Of a stretch of DNA of 64,000 nt, positions 43,017 to 53,208 are shown piece by piece. Position numbers and translations under genes: made by a program. The DNA lies in assembly GCF_045679555.1 (NCBI RefSeq), contig NC_092122.1:13071043-13135042 (forward strand), written 5' to 3'. How positions within the stretch are numbered: the stretch's first letter is position 1; each line of letters opens with the position of its first letter. The notes below the pieces were generated by a model. The model saw only the letters and a program-made list of their open reading frames with translations, was not told the origin of the DNA and did no database searches. Source of the stretch: Salvelinus alpinus. Its lineage: Eukaryota > Chordata > Actinopteri > Salmoniformes > Salmonidae.

Positions 43017-43888
43017 CAGCGGTGTAAAGTACTGAAGTAAAAATACTTTAAAGTACTACTGAAGCCATTTTCGGGGGTATCTGTGCTTTACTATTGTCAC
43101 GCCCTGACCTTAGAGATCCTTTTTATGTCTCTATTTTGGTTGGTCAGGGCGTGAGTTGGGGTGGGCATTCTATGTTTTTGTTCTATGTTTTCTATTTCTA
43201 TGTGTTTTTGGCCGGGTGTGGTTCTCAATCAGAGGCAGCTGTCAATCGTTGTCTCTGATTGAGAACCATACTTAGGTAGCCTTTTCCCACCTGTGTTTTG
43301 TGGGTAGTTATTTTCTGTTTAGCTGTTTTGTTTGCCTGACAGAACTGTTCGCTTTCGTGCTCCTGTTTTTGTTTGTTTGATTGTTTTTTTGGATTAAATC
43401 ATGAACACTTTAAACGCTGCACCTTGTTCTTCACTACATTCCTAAAGAATTTCTTTTTCTTTTTACTCCATACATTTTCCATGACACCCAAAAGTACTAG
43501 TTACATTTTGAATGCTTAGCAGGACAGGAAAATGCTCCAATTCATTAACTTATCAAGAGAACATCCCTGGTCATCCCTACTGCCTCTGATCTGACGGATT
43601 CACTAAACACAAATTGCTTAGTTTGCAGATTATGTCTGGGTGTTGGAGTGTGCCCCTGGCTATCCGTAAACAATTTACAACAAGAAAATTGTGTCGTCTG
43701 GTTTGCGTATATAAGCAATTTGAAGTTATTTATACTTTTGATACTTAAGTATATTTAAAACCAAACACTTTTAGACTTTTACTCAACTAGTATTTTACTG
43801 TGTGACTTTCACTTTAACTTGAGTAATTTTCTATTAAGGTATCTTTACTTTTACTCAAGTATGAAAATTGGGTACTTTTCCACCACTG
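43017..43888. mobile_element. hAT-type non-autonomous element in galnt8-like intron 1
   Basis: A perfect 8-bp target duplication CACATACT (43,009-43,016 and 43,889-43,896) flanks inverted termini cagcggtgtaaagtac and gggtacttttccaccactg. It is the same family as the element at 19,300-23,641, in the opposite orientation. An LTR-type insertion (43,095 to about 43,432) lies inside it. Confidence 0.92.
43095..43432 (+). mobile_element. LTR-type insertion, 3'-truncated
   Basis: Starts tgtcacgccctgaccttaga and carries the family's hairpin (arms 43,220-43,234 and 43,253-43,267, both 15 nt and perfectly complementary) and an attaaat poly(A)-like word. Compared with the copies at 45,116 and 45,926 it stops short of the cgatcgt.aca terminus. 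It lies inside the hAT element. Confidence 0.8.
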
Positions 43889-45115
43889 CACATACTGCAC
43901 TTGGACTGCAGTCTGCCACTGTTGTAGCTGGTAGGGCAGATTTAGAGGGAGGGTTTGGGAACACATTAGAATCTAGCCTGAGCCTACATTTAGAGTTGAT
44001 CCCAGTAAGTTATTTCACACTTCACAGTGATGATTGTAAAAGGGAATTTGTTCTCAGTTAAATAAAGGGTTTAAATGAACTAACAAAGAATCTAATAAAA
44101 TAATCATTTCAGATTGTTCTTTAATCCTGTATGCTGTTGCTTGTTGAACAACATTTGTTACATTTTGATCTACCAACGTCTGTGTGCCACATGTATAATA
44201 GTTTGATGAGCAGCTGTCATGTGTCCACAGTGAAATGTCAATAACGGGATCAGTCTGAAAGAGGGGCAGGCTGTGAAGGCTACCGAGGTCAAGAAGGAGA
44301 GGAAGGTGGTGAAGAAGTTGTACCCCAACTCAGCTCTGTTTACAAGCTGGGGTGATGAGCTCTCAGAGGAGGAGCAGAAAGAGGGCAGAGGGGCTGTGTC
44401 AGATGTATGTATACAATGCCTTCCTGAGTGACAGACTACCCCTGAACAGGGAAATCCCTGATACTCGCGATCCTAAGTAAATCCTTTTCCTCATCTCTCT
44501 GCCACCTCTACACAAAAAATGATGGATAACTCAAGACTTTTTAATTGTAACCACAGTCTGTTGCATTGTGGCCATCCGAGGTTAAATCTATCTCCAGCAC
44601 TGTGAATGCAGTTTGAGCAATCGTGACCATAGGATTAGAAGGTTTTATCTAACTAACAAGGTTCTACCCCTCATTAGTTTGAATGGTGTGAGCAATTTAT
44701 ATATTGCATTCTTTTAAACTCAACAACATGGATTGGGGTGTTTAGAGTACTATATAGGTAGAGATCATTGAACAGAACAAGGCTTTGTCTATAAATCAAT
44801 TGTGACAATAATGTAGATAGAACCGTATCATTCCAAGCTCTCGCAACGACATTGAAATTGACTAAATTTAAGAGTGAAACAGCAGCTTTGGTGAAGTGAC
44901 TGAATGATATGAGGTAGACCAAATGTTTTTGTTGTGCCTGTCAGGTGTGCTAATCACCAGTACCCCCATGACCTGCCCACTATCAGCGTGGTGTTGATCT
45001 ACTTGGACGAGGCCCTGTCAATCATCAAGAGAGCTGTCCGCAGCATCATAGACAAGACCCCCCAACGCCTGCTCAAAGACATCATACTGGTGGATGACCA
45101 CAGCTCCAATGGTTC

Positions 45116-45561
45116 TGTCACGATCGTTTTTAGGTGAAAGAGAGGACCAAGGCGCAGCGTGATATAGATACATCTTCTTTTATTTGAGAAGATGAAACGA
45201 ACACGAACACCAACACAAACTAGACAAAACAACGTGAAGCTACAAAACGAAAGTGCAGACACAAGCTACTAATGTCAAACATAGACAATTACCCACAACC
45301 TACCTAATGCCTATGGCTGCCTTAAATATGGCTCCCAATCAGAGACAACGATAGACAGCTGTCTCTGATTGAGAACCAATCCAGGCAACCATAGACTTAC
45401 ATAAACACCAACACTGAACACAACCCCATGAACTCTACAAAACCCCCTATACAATACAAACACCCTAGACTAGACAAAAACACACAAACTTCCCCCATGT
45501 CACACCCTGACCTAACTAAAATAATAAAGAAAACAAAGATAACTAAGGCCAGGGCGTGACA
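45116..45561 (-). mobile_element. Solo LTR on a galnt8-like splice donor
   Basis: 446 bp, bounded by tgtcacg and cgtgaca, with a perfect 5-bp duplication GGTTC (45,111-45,115 and 45,562-45,566), as expected for integrase-mediated LTR insertion. Reverse orientation: sense begins tgtcacgccctgg and has AATAAAAG near its 3' end. No internal retrotransposon sequence is present. The duplicated GGTTC includes the last exon base and the first intron bases (gt) of the exon at 44,945-45,111. Confidence 0.9.
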
Positions 45562-45925
45562 GGTTCGCTTAATTTGTCTATGCTCTCTACTTAGAAACAT
45601 TTGCAATTATATTTGTTAACATTTCGATTGAACTTAGGTGTGGCTTTCAACTGATATGCAAGTGTCTGCTCTGCTTTCACAGAGGATCTAAAGGCGAAAT
45701 GGAATACCTACATCTTTTTCATCCATGAAGAGCGTCCGGGCCTGGTGAAGAGAGTGAGACACTCAGAGCAGCTCGCATGTTGTTGTTGACACTGGTGTTT
45801 GACAGAGTGTGTTTCGATGACTTGACAATCACACATTATCGGCCATATGCAGATGCATTTGATTGGGCCCTGTGGTGTATGTTTGAGTCCTTCACACCTG
45901 AGTGGTATGCCTAAAAAGACGAGTC

Positions 45926-46285
45926 TGTCACACCCTGACCTTAGTTCCTTTTTTATGTCTCTATTTTGGTTTGGTCAGGGCGTGAGTTGGGGTGGGCATC
46001 CTATGTCTGGTGTTCTATGTTGTCTATTTCTTTTTGTTTGGCCGTGTGTGGTTCTCAATCAGAGGCAGCTGTCTATCATTGTCTCTGATTGAGAACCATA
46101 CTTAGGTAGCCTTTTTCCACCTGTTTGTTGTGGGTAGTTGTTTTGTGTGTATTACCTGACAGACCTGTTTCGTTTTTGTTCTTCCTCGTTGTTATTTTGT
46201 TTAGTGTTCAGTTTTGATTACATTTATAACATGAACACCTACCACGCTGCATTTTGGTCACCTTCTTCCCAGGACGATCGTTACA
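45926..46285 (+). mobile_element. Second solo LTR, inside a galnt8-like exon
   Basis: 360 bp, from tgtcacaccctgacc to gatcgttaca, flanked by the perfect 5-bp duplication GAGTC (45,921-45,925 and 46,286-46,290). It is the same family as the LTR 365 bp upstream but in the opposite orientation. It interrupts the coding exon after EWYA and just before DESQPGK. Confidence 0.92.
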
Positions 46286-46938
46286 GAGTCACAGCCAGGA
46301 AAGTGAGTTGTTCATGATTCCTGTTTGAATAGGTGATAAGGAAAGCACAGCTTCGGGAGGAAAATCTTACCTAATATTTACGCGTTTTCTGTTCTTTAAA
46401 AAGAATGTCAATTCTCCCCGTGTAGAATTGACCATGATACTTTCAATTCTTGATTAAGTCTGAACAAACCAATCTACGTCCAACATCCAGACATCCAGTC
46501 CATATCTATAAACTCGTACTTGTCTCTTGGTGTTTGGTGTGTCTAGGTGTGGCTGTGTGGTGGAAGTGTCGAGGTCATACCTTGTTCTAAAATAGCCCAC
46601 ATCGAGAGGGCCCATAAACCCTATCTCCCAGATCTGAGCATTACAATGAAGAGGAATGCTCTGAGAGTGGCTGAGGTCTGGATGGATGAATACAAACATA
46701 ATGTCAACATCGCCTGGAACCTCCCACTGAAGGTACTGTACACAACAAACCATTCTAAAAATTAGGTTTTGTTCAGCTGCTCCTATGGAATAACAATCAT
46801 CGCTGTTATGCATGCTTTGTGAATGAAAATAAGTAGACTAGACAGTCAATATTATAAAATGGTCTATTACTCAATGCCATAATAAAGATCATAGGATCTA
46901 TGTAAAATGATGATCTCTAACCTCCGGCGCCGACCGAG

Positions 46939-48195
46939 ATGGCCGCCTCGCTTCGCGTTCCTAGGAAACTATGCAGTATTTTGTTGTTTTATGTGTTATT
47001 CCTTACATTGGTACCCCAGGTAATCTTAGGTTTCATTACATACAGTCGGGAGGAACTACTGAATATAAGAGCAACGTCAACTCACCATCGTTACAACCAG
47101 GAATATGACTCTCCCAAAGAAGATCCTGTGTTTTGCCTTCCACCCAATACAATGGATCTGATCCCAGCCGGTGACCCTAAACAACGTCGCCGTAAAAGGG
47201 GCAAACGAGACGGTCTCCTGGTCAGGCTTCGGAGACGGGCACATCGCGCTCCACTCCCTAGCATACTACTCGCCAATGTCCAGTCTCTTGACAATAAGGT
47301 TGATGAAATCCGAGCACGGGTAACATTCCAGAGAGACATCAGGGATTGTAACGTTCTTTGCTTCACGGAAACATGGCTCACTCGAGAGACAGCTGGTTTC
47401 TTCACGCATCGCGCTGACAGAAACAAACATCTTTCTGGTAAGAAGAGGGGCGGGGGTGTATGCCTTATGATCAACGAGACGTGGTGTGATCATAACAACA
47501 TACAGGAACTCAAGTCATTCTGTTCACCTGACTTAGAATTCCTCACAATCAAATGTCGACCGCATTATCTACCAAGGGAATTCTCTTCGATTATAATCAC
47601 AGCCGTATATATTCCCCCCCAAGCAGACACATCGATGGCCCTGAACGAACTTTATCTGACTCTTTGTAAACTGGAAACCACACACCCTGAGGCTGCATTC
47701 ATCGTAGCTGGGGATTTTAACAAGGCTAATCTGAAAACAAAACTCCCTAAATTCTATCAGCATATCGATTGTGGATCTTTTACCAGGGCTGGTAAAACCT
47801 TGGATCATTGTTATACTAACTTCCGCGACGCATATAAGGCCCTCCCCCGCCCTCCTTTCGGAAAAGCTGACCACGACTCCATTTTGTTGCTTCCAGCCTA
47901 CAAACAGAAACTAAAACAGCAAGCTCCCGTGCTCAGGTCTGTTCAACGCTGGTCCGACCAATCTGATTCCACGCTTCAAGACTGCTTCGATCACGTGGAT
48001 TGGGATATGTTCCGCATTGCGTCCAACAACAACATTGACGAATATGCTGATTCGGTGAGCGAGTTCATTAGAAAGTGCATTGACGATGTCGTACCCACAG
48101 CAACGATTAAAACATTCCCAAACCAGAAACCGTGGATTGATGGCAGCATTCGCGTGAAACAAAGCGCGAACCACTGCTTAACCAGGGCAAGGTGA
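46939..48195 (+). CDS. LINE endonuclease part (broken from RT)
   Basis: Residues 1-60 are a leader with a hydrophobic segment (LFYVLFLTLVPQVILGFI). The APE-type endonuclease follows: ILLANVQSLDNKVDEIR, LCFTETWL, GGGVCLMINETWCD, YIPPQAD, FIVAGDFN and KADHDSILL. The frame stops at 48,193-48,195, where the reverse transcriptase frame starts, because of a small insertion/deletion near 48,185. The enzyme would nick genomic DNA to prime reverse transcription. Retrotransposon, not host. Confidence 0.88.
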   Translation: MAASLRVPRKLCSILLFYVLFLTLVPQVILGFITYSREELLNIRATSTHHRYNQEYDSPKEDPVFCLPPNTMDLIPAGDPKQRRRKRGKRDGLLVRLRRRAHRAPLPSILLANVQSLDNKVDEIRARVTFQRDIRDCNVLCFTETWLTRETAGFFTHRADRNKHLSGKKRGGGVCLMINETWCDHNNIQELKSFCSPDLEFLTIKCRPHYLPREFSSIIITAVYIPPQADTSMALNELYLTLCKLETTHPEAAFIVAGDFNKANLKTKLPKFYQHIDCGSFTRAGKTLDHCYTNFRDAYKALPRPPFGKADHDSILLLPAYKQKLKQQAPVLRSVQRWSDQSDSTLQDCFDHVDWDMFRIASNNNIDEYADSVSEFIRKCIDDVVPTATIKTFPNQKPWIDGSIRVKQSANHCLTRAR

Positions 48196-49952
48196 CCGGA
48201 AACATGACCGAATACAAACAGTGTAGCTATTCCCTCCGCAAGGCAATCAAACAAGCTAAGTCCCAGTATAGAGACAAAGTAGAGTCGCAATTCAACAGCT
48301 CAGACACAAGAGGTATGTGGCAGGGTCTACAGTCAATCACGGATTACAAAAAGAAAACCAGCCCCGTCGCGGACCAGGATGTCTTGCTCCCAGACAGACT
48401 AAATAACTTTTTTGCTCGCTTTGAGGACAATACAGTGCCACTGACACGGCCCGCTACCAAAACCTGCGGCCTCTCCTTCACTGCAGCCGAGGTGAGAAAA
48501 ACATTTAAACGTATTAACCCTCGCAAGGCTGCAGGCCCAGACGGCATTCCCAGCCGCGTCCTCAGAGCATGCGCAGACCAGCTGGCTGGTGTGTTTAAGG
48601 ACATATTCAATAAATCCTTATCCCAGTCTGCTGTTCCCACATGCTTCAAGAGGGCCACCATTATTCCTGTTCCCAAGAAAGCTAAGGTAACTGAGCTAAA
48701 CGACTACCGCCCCGTAGCACTCACTTCCGTCATCATGAAGTGCTTTGAGAGACTAGTCAAGGACCATATCACCTCCACCCTACCTGACACCCTAAGCCCA
48801 CTCCAATTTGCTTACCGACCCAATAGGTCCACAGACGACGCAATCGCAACCACACTGCACACTGCCCTAACCCATCTGGACAAGAGGAATACCTATGTGA
48901 GAATGCTGTTCATCGACTACAGCTCAGCATTTAACACCATAGTACCCTCCAAACTCGTCATCAAGCTCGAGACCCTGGGTCTCGACCCCGCACTGTGCAA
49001 CTGGGTCCTGGACTTCCTGACGGGCCGCCCCCAGGTGGTGAGGGTAGGTAACAACATCTCCACCCCGCTGATCCTCAACACTGGGGCCCCACAAGGGTGC
49101 GTTCTGAGCCCTCTCCTGTACTCCCTGTTCACCCACGACTGCGTGGCCATGCACGCCTACAACTCAATCATCAAGTTTGCGGACGACACTACAGTGGTAG
49201 GCTTGATTACCAACAACGACGAGACGGCCTACAGGGAGGAGGTGAGGGCCCTCGGAGTGTGGTGTCAGGAAAATAACCTCACACTCAACGTCAACAAAAC
49301 AAAGGAGATGATTGTGGACTTCAGGAAACAGCAGAGGGAGCACCCCCCTATCCACATCGACGGGACAGTAGTGGAGAAGGTGGAAAGTTTTAAGTTCCTC
49401 GGTGTACACATCACGGACAAACTGAGTTGGTCCACCCACACAGACAGCGTTGTGAAGAAGGCGCAGCAGCGCCTCTTCAACCTCAGGAGGCTGAAGAAAT
49501 TCGGCTTGTCACCAAAAGCACTCACAAACTTCTACAGATGCACAATCGAGAGCATCCTGTCGGGCTGTATCACCGCCTGGTACGGCAACTGCTCCGCCCA
49601 CAACCGTAAGGCTCTCCAGAGGGTAGTGAGGTCTGCACAACGCATCACTGGGGGCACTACCTGCCCTCCAGGACACCTACACCACCCGATGTCACAGGAA
49701 GGCCATAAAGATCATCAAGGACAACAACCACCCGAGCCACTGCCTGTTCACCCCGCTATCATCCAGAAGGCGAGGTCAGTACAGGTGCATCAAAGCAGGG
49801 ACCGAGAGACTGAAAAACAGCTTCTATCTCAAGGCCATCAGACTGTTAAACAGCCATTACTAACGTTTAGTGGCTGCTGCCAACATACTGACTCAACTCC
49901 AGCCACTTTAATAATGGGAATTGATGGAAATTATGTAAAAATGTATCACTAG
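48192..49952 (+). CDS. LINE reverse transcriptase (C-terminal frameshift)
   Basis: RT motifs in order: RKAAGPDGIPSRVL, FKRATIIPVPKK, LNDYRPVALTSVIMKCFE, LQFAYRPNRSTDDA, FIDYSSAFNTIVP (catalytic Asp), GAPQGCVLSPLLYSLF, KFADDTTVVGL (catalytic Asp pair), and FKFLGVHITDKLSWS with its thumb. After RITGG (about 49,657) the protein reads nonsense: the expected C-terminal region seen in the 3,962-4,441 fragment lies in another frame. A one- or two-base deletion is likely. Upstream it is split from its endonuclease. Confidence 0.9.
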   Translation: MTGNMTEYKQCSYSLRKAIKQAKSQYRDKVESQFNSSDTRGMWQGLQSITDYKKKTSPVADQDVLLPDRLNNFFARFEDNTVPLTRPATKTCGLSFTAAEVRKTFKRINPRKAAGPDGIPSRVLRACADQLAGVFKDIFNKSLSQSAVPTCFKRATIIPVPKKAKVTELNDYRPVALTSVIMKCFERLVKDHITSTLPDTLSPLQFAYRPNRSTDDAIATTLHTALTHLDKRNTYVRMLFIDYSSAFNTIVPSKLVIKLETLGLDPALCNWVLDFLTGRPQVVRVGNNISTPLILNTGAPQGCVLSPLLYSLFTHDCVAMHAYNSIIKFADDTTVVGLITNNDETAYREEVRALGVWCQENNLTLNVNKTKEMIVDFRKQQREHPPIHIDGTVVEKVESFKFLGVHITDKLSWSTHTDSVVKKAQQRLFNLRRLKKFGLSPKALTNFYRCTIESILSGCITAWYGNCSAHNRKALQRVVRSAQRITGGTTCPPGHLHHPMSQEGHKDHQGQQPPEPLPVHPAIIQKARSVQVHQSRDRETEKQLLSQGHQTVKQPLLTFSGCCQHTDSTPATLIMGIDGNYVKMYH

Positions 49953-51450
49953 CCACTTTAAACAATGCCACTTAATATAATGTTTACATACCCTACATTA
50001 CTCATCTCATATGTATATGTATATACTGTACTCTATATCATCTACTGCATCTTGCCATCTTTATGTAATACATGTATCACTAGCCACTTTAAAGTATGCC
50101 ATTTATGTTTACATACCCTACATTACTCATCTCATATGTATAGACTGTACACTATACCATCTACTGCATCTTGCCTATGCCGTTCTGTACCATCACTCAT
50201 TCATATATCTTTATGTACATATTCTTTATCCCTTTACACTTGTGTGTGTATAAGGTAGTAGTTGTGGAATTGTTAGGTTAGATTACTTGTTGGTTATTAC
50301 TGCATTGTCGGAACTAGAAGCACAAGCATTTCGCTACACTCGCATTAACATCTGCTAACCATGTGTATGTGACAAATAAAATTTGATTTGATTTGGTAAG
50401 CCATCATCAAGTGGATAATAGGTGGATTGCTCACATAGCCTGTGTTTCTGATTTAGAAATCTTCCTCTTTCTCACCACAGGATCATGGCATAGACATTGG
50501 GGATGTTTCAGAGAGGAAGAAGTTGAGAAAGAGTCTGAACTGCAAACCCTTCCAGTGGTATCTGGACAATGTGTATCCAATGTTAGACCCCCTGGGTGAC
50601 TTGCTTGGTTATGGAGCTGTGAGTGATGCTATAATGTTACTGTTTTGGAATGATTTCCTCACCAACTGTGATTGGTGCATAGAATTATTTCTTCAATAGG
50701 ATGCAGGGTCATACATCCAACTCATTATCATGATAGGAATTTGCACTTTTATAACTGTTTAATCTTGGTCCATAAAATCAACAGCTGGTCAATGACCTGA
50801 AGACGGATCTCTGTATAGATCAAGGCCCAGTTCCGGGGAACACACCTATTTTATATGAATGCCATTATTTTGGTCCACAGGTTTGTAGAATTATTGCTTA
50901 GTATTTTAGAATGTAGCCAATTGTATAATATGGTCCATCCCATAGCAGAGCCGGGATTCAACCCATACCACAATGCAAAGTACTGTCAATACCACAGATA
51001 CAGAAAAGTCAAAATATCTATCCTCTCTGTCCAGAACTGTTATTATCGAGCCAGCGGGGAGATCTTCATTGGAGGCATCAAGTCTCACAAGTACAACAGT
51101 AATCGCTGTCTGATGGACATTGGCACTCGAACCCCAGGACTGTATGAATGCAAGGAGGCCAAGCAGAAAGGATTCCACATGCTCTGGGAATTTCAACAGG
51201 CAAGCACTCCAACATGAAATAGGGAAATTGATGCTTATAAACTGTTGGAAACATGGGAGATGTCTTTGACTTTAGTGTGATGTTGTACAGTGGAATGTTT
51301 GCTGTGTTTTACAGGGAAAAGCCATCCAGAACAGACAGACAAAGAGATGTCTGGAGATTGCCCCAGGGGAGGACACTTACTACCAGCTCATCATTCAGGA
51401 GTGCAGTGGGCAGCACTGTTAAAATACGGAACGTGATAAAAGACTTCTGA

Positions 51451-52279
51451 TACACTGAGATAGTTAGGCCTACTGTACCAGAGGCAATACAGCAGGACTA
51501 TAGGAGTTATGCTGCGACCATAAGCACGTGGGAAGGTGGTATTTACCACATACGATTCGTAAAATCCACTTGAACACCCCTCCAACTGGTAATTACCAGT
51601 GGGAAACTCGTCTATCATCCCTGAGCTCCGACATCTACTAAGGAAATGACCTCTTTAACGGCATTATCAACAGTTAAATGCAACAACAAAACATTATTTA
51701 CAAAGTTTTTGAACACTATCATTTTTGTACAAACATGATAGCTGTACTTACAGTTTATGGTTGACGCAGCTTGTTGGCCATTAGCCAATCTGAGTTTATC
51801 AACGAGTTGAAAGCACGTGAATGCATTCAACTGATATTTACGACTTCACAACTGGTAATTACCACCTTCCCACTTCTTTATGAACACAGCATTGTCATTA
51901 CGCTTTGAAAAGCCCATCAGTGGTCAGCAGTGAGATGACTGTGTGATCTTAGTGAGCTGTTGGTTGGACATAGCTTCATGGGGACAGATGTACAGTTTCT
52001 TCACAGAATGTGGAATGCTATTGAGCTGTGTTGTCCTTGGTCATGAATGTAATTGCAAAGAAATAATAAATATGATTCCTGTATTTACGCTCATTTGTGG
52101 TTTGTTATTGATTCACTGTAGATTTTCACCATAGAGGGTCATAGAATATTTTTCTGCATTGACATCATATAGAGCTGAGTTGACATCAGTGTAGTTTTGA
52201 AGAAGACCCGTCCTCGACTGCTCAGGGATTTCTCTATGAGTTCTCTCTCTCTTACAGCTTCGGTGGCAGGGAGGGAGTT
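51451..52279. other. 3' flank of the galnt8-like pseudogene
   Basis: No further exon was recognised. An aataaata word at about 52,060 could be the old polyadenylation signal. Confidence 0.4.
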
Positions 52280-52420
52280 ATACAGCGCATTCGGAAAATA
52301 TTCAGACCGCTTTACTTTTCCCACATTTAAGTTACAGCCTTATTCTAAAAAGTCCTGGCTCTGGCTGGGCCACTCAGACATTCAGAGACTTGTCCTGGAG
52401 GGGAAGCCTTGCTGCCAGAG
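52280..52420 (-). mobile_element. Tc1-type terminal fragment
   Basis: Begins with the terminus tacagcgcattcggaaaata and continues into a transposase-complement stretch (ctggctctggctgggccact). Only the end of the element is left; it runs into a Ty3/gypsy relic. Confidence 0.75.
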
Positions 52421-52479
52421 TTGTTATACCAGAGTGCGGAAAAAAAGAGGTCAGGGGATGGTGTTCTGTCAGCAAGGTG

Positions 52480-52990
52480 AACCTCCACCCGAACAGGAAG
52501 GTGTGGAACTTTTTGATCCTGAAGATAATACCCAATGCTTCTTTCTCAATCTGCAGGTATTTCTGGGCTTATCTTCTCCTGCAGGTGTGGAGTGACACGA
52601 CGGCCCCAACTTCATATGGGGAATTGTCACAGGCCAGTTGAATTGGCAAGGATGGGTTGAAGTGAATCAACACCTTATCAATCAACACTGCCTTTGCTTT
52701 CTTGAAAGTAGTGTCACACTCCTTTGTCCACGACCAGGGTTTGTTCTCTCTCATTAACTCGTGCAAAGGCTTCAGCTGCTTCACCAGCTTTTCGATGTAC
52801 TTCCGTAGTAGTTCAGGAGGCCCAGGAAAGACCGCAGCTGGCTTACATTCTCAGGAGCAGGTCCCTCTGCAATGACTGTCACTTTCGATGGAGCTGTGTG
52901 GAGAACGTCAGCATCAATCACATGGCCTAAGGACTCCACTGCATGCTTGCAAAAGTTGCACTTCTATTTTGCGAACACGTAAGCCTTGCT
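52480..52990 (-). pseudogene. Ty3/gypsy retrotransposon pol relic
   Basis: Read on the minus strand, this is the end of the reverse transcriptase and the start of RNase H: LLRKYIEKLVKQLKPLHELM, PWSWTKECDTTFKKAK, LIHFNPSLPIQLACDNSPYEVGAVVS. Frameshifts and stops are frequent upstream (about 52,790-52,980), so it is a decayed fragment with no LTRs nearby. Confidence 0.8.
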
Positions 52991-53208
52991 CTTCGAGTCG
53001 ATTAACACAGGACAGAAACAAACAAAAGAGCTAGGCTTTACTTTATTGGGAGCTCCCTTTACGGCCAGATCTGCCTACCTTTATAATTATTAATAGAACA
53101 GCAGAATTTCACTAACTGCTCTCCCAAGGCAACAGCCTCTGGAAACGTGCCAAGGGGAGAGATATAATGACACCCCATCGTCTCCTAAAAGAGAACATAA
53201 ACACTTAG

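Larger units (their letters stand above)
46921..50395 (+). mobile_element. Near-full-length LINE in a galnt8-like intron
   Basis: Non-LTR element, 3.5 kb. The short 5' leader (cctccggcgccgaccgagat) runs directly into an endonuclease frame (46,939-48,195). A reverse-transcriptase frame (48,192-49,952) and a long 3' UTR follow, ending gtgacaaataaaatttgatt plus ttgattt repeats. Only two frame breaks separate it from an intact protein, so it inserted recently. Fragments of the same family lie at 3,690-4,535 and 9,283-10,540. Confidence 0.93.
42769..51450 (+). pseudogene. galnt8-like polypeptide N-acetylgalactosaminyltransferase, inactivated
   Basis: GALNT8-type Golgi enzymes start mucin O-glycans. 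Exons: 42,769-42,944; 44,231-44,476; 44,945-45,111; 45,683-46,302 (LTR inside); 46,547-46,732; 50,481-50,618; 50,785-50,880; 51,035-51,199; 51,315-51,450. Identity rests on [91 protein letters not shown] and lectin-like CLMD/CLEIA blocks. Breaks: 5 bases missing in exon 1 compared with the copy at 62,089; frameshift near 44,390; TGA near 45,787; about 50 residues lost, including the metal-binding DxH region; TAA near 45,912; LTRs at 45,116 and 45,926; no GGENVE exon; frameshift near 51,418. Several elements also sit in its introns. Assembly error cannot explain so many lesions. Confidence 0.85.
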
